A stretch of DNA of 16,281 nt from contig JBDREF010000167.1 in NCBI GenBank assembly GCA_043820045.1, forward strand, positions 1 to 16,281, in the 5' to 3' direction. The notes beneath the pieces were generated by a model, which was given only the letters and a program-made list of their open reading frames with translations, did no database searches and was not told the origin of the DNA. The position numbers were made by a program, and so were the translations under genes. Positions 14,929 to 16,281 of the stretch are shown piece by piece (position 1 is the stretch's first letter; every line of letters starts with the position of its first letter). The DNA is from JBDREF01 sp043820045 (GTDB taxonomy: Bacteria > Planctomycetota > Phycisphaerae > Sedimentisphaerales > Anaerobacaceae).

Positions 14929-16281
14929 CTATTCCTTCGGAAGCTGATTGGCTTCCAAGCTCAGTGCAGACTTGGGGACATCTTCGTCGAGGCGAGAGAT
15001 TTGCTTGGTGCCGCTTAAGTCATTGGACAGCAGCAAAATGTCTTTGGTCTGTGACCCGCGGAGGTCGAGGAATAACTCGGTGCCTTCCGGCGGCCGGCAG
15101 TTGCGGACAAAGAGATTGCGCGAATTTGTACATCCGATCATCCCGGCCGCATCAGCGGCAAAAGGAGCATCAAGGGAGTCAATAACCGCCTCGCTTACAT
15201 CGTCGAATACCATCGCGTGGCGAAGGTCGGGAGCTTCGGTCTGTAGTTTTACGTTGTGAAATCTCAAGGCGTTGACGTGACGGCAGAAGAAGCCGTATGC
15301 GGGAAGTGTGCCGAACATCGTGCTTTCCGGATAACTCTCCGGCTTTTCGGGTATTTCGCGGGAAGCGTCTTCGTTAGTACCGCCGCCTTTGAATCCTAAA
15401 TTGATGTTGCTTAGGGTGACGCTTTCGATTGCGTGATCCGGCAAGCCGGTAATAGAACAGCCGACGGCGGAGCAGCCGGTAGCAATGATATTGCTGACAG
15501 TTACATTTCGGAATGTTCCTATATCTGGCTTTTGGCCTTGTTCATAAGTGCGGGCGCGGTTGCCTAATCGCATGAATATCGGAACCGTGACACCCTCGAT
15601 GGTCAGGTTGGATATTGTCACGCGATCGAGCGTGCCGCCGTCAACGATCTCCAGTGCGACGCCGGCCAGGCCTCGTTGGCGTCCGTAAATAACCTTGGAA
15701 TAGCGGGGAGAGCATATCGCACAGTTGGTGATAGTGATATTTTGAAACCCGCCGCCCGACTCGGTTCCCATCTTGATCGAATTGCAGTGACTGCTGACGA
15801 TGCAGTCGGAGATAATAACGTTTTGGCACGGATTGAGGGAAAGACTTTTCAGTACGATGGCATCGTCGTCGGAATCGACGATGCAGCCGGTGATGGTAAC
15901 GTCCCTGCAACTGTCGATATTAAGGCCGTCGTTGTTGTAGCTTACGTGGTTGAAGACCGCAATATTGCGGATGGCCAGGCGGTCGCAGTTGCGGTAGTGC
16001 TGCATCCAACTGCCGGCGTTGCGCATGCCCACGCCTTCAATGAGAACGTCGGAGCAGTCCTCCAGATAGATATTCTTCGGCCGCGGCCCGTCCTTGTATT
16101 TGAAGTTGCTGCCCTGGCCGTCGATAGTGCCCCGGCCGCGGATTGCGATGTTTTCGAGACCCTTGCCGACGACGATGGCCCAATAGCTGAATGCTTCGCT
16201 TGTTTGGTCGCGGGATTTTCGAGGCCGGCCGTAGTCCTTCTTCTCTTTGCTGCCGAGCAGTACACAACCGGAATCGAGCCA
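14929..16281 (-). CDS. Glycoside hydrolase family 28 (polygalacturonase-like), 5' end outside the window
   Basis: Partial gene: 450 codons are visible, with the frame open to the last base, so the N-terminus lies beyond 16281. The start-like GTG at 16032 is internal, because codons before it continue the beta-helix (for example GRGTIDGQGSNFKYKDG and RPKNIYLEDCSDVLIEGV). The protein is a right-handed parallel beta-helix with repeating 'N.TISN..I' turns. GH28 catalytic acids are present: Asp118 in NNDGLNIDSC and Asp139/Asp140 in DSDDDAIVLKS (numbered from the window edge). The usual GHG is SHC (164-166), keeping the His. It would hydrolyse galacturonan or a related uronic-acid polysaccharide, probably outside the cytoplasm. 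No terminator is visible in the 22-base gap to the convergent dehydrogenase. Confidence 0.9.
   Translation of the reverse strand, partial: WLDSGCVLLGSKEKKDYGRPRKSRDQTSEAFSYWAIVVGKGLENIAIRGRGTIDGQGSNFKYKDGPRPKNIYLEDCSDVLIEGVGMRNAGSWMQHYRNCDRLAIRNIAVFNHVSYNNDGLNIDSCRDVTITGCIVDSDDDAIVLKSLSLNPCQNVIISDCIVSSHCNSIKMGTESGGGFQNITITNCAICSPRYSKVIYGRQRGLAGVALEIVDGGTLDRVTISNLTIEGVTVPIFMRLGNRARTYEQGQKPDIGTFRNVTVSNIIATGCSAVGCSITGLPDHAIESVTLSNINLGFKGGGTNEDASREIPEKPESYPESTMFGTLPAYGFFCRHVNALRFHNVKLQTEAPDLRHAMVFDDVSEAVIDSLDAPFAADAAGMIGCTNSRNLFVRNCRPPEGTELFLDLRGSQTKDILLLSNDLSGTKQISRLDEDVPKSALSLEANQLPKE

Overview
The window looks like chromosomal DNA from a Gram-negative-type bacterium, most likely a planctomycete of the Phycisphaerae/Sedimentisphaerales kind. 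This is an inference from style. The evidence is a secreted PQQ-like beta-propeller protein whose mature part opens with the WPQWRGPNRDG-type motif, TolC-family proteins with a lipoprotein-like N-terminus followed by an AD..V...II segment, a helix-type GH28 polysaccharidase, and a secreted transglutaminase-fold protein. No rRNA, plasmid, phage, insertion-sequence or CRISPR signal was seen.

Positions 79-9834 (minus strand) hold two consecutive MacB-type tripartite export modules, read from right to left. Module A is tolC-like (9834-7942), periplasmic adaptor/HlyD-like (7958-6027), ABC ATPase (6026-5301) and MacB-type permease (5314-4046). Its junctions overlap or abut, so it is almost certainly one translationally coupled operon. 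Module B is tolC-like (3810-2191), ABC ATPase (2121-1411) and permease (1383-79). It has its own promoter with a perfect -10 box (3904-3932) but no adaptor gene in the window. The two sets are clearly paralogous, which suggests duplication with loss (or sharing) of the adaptor. Together they would take a substrate from the inner membrane or periplasm to the outside; nothing in the sequence shows the substrate.

Positions 9835-11667 hold the module A promoter region, with an 8-bp-arm perfect inverted repeat. Next come a long 16-bp-stem hairpin just behind the PQQ-like gene, the PQQ-like gene itself (11383-10151, minus) and its promoter region. A tRNA-Cys (GCA) lies on the plus strand at 11668-11741.

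Positions 11886-14906 (plus) carry a large exported protein with a transglutaminase-like Cys-His-Asp triad and an Asp-box, followed 42 bases later by a zinc-dependent alcohol dehydrogenase. A GH28 (polygalacturonase-like) gene converges on them from the right. It is cut by the window edge, and its open frame runs to the last base. This right-hand part looks like a carbohydrate or secreted-enzyme region rather than part of the export system.
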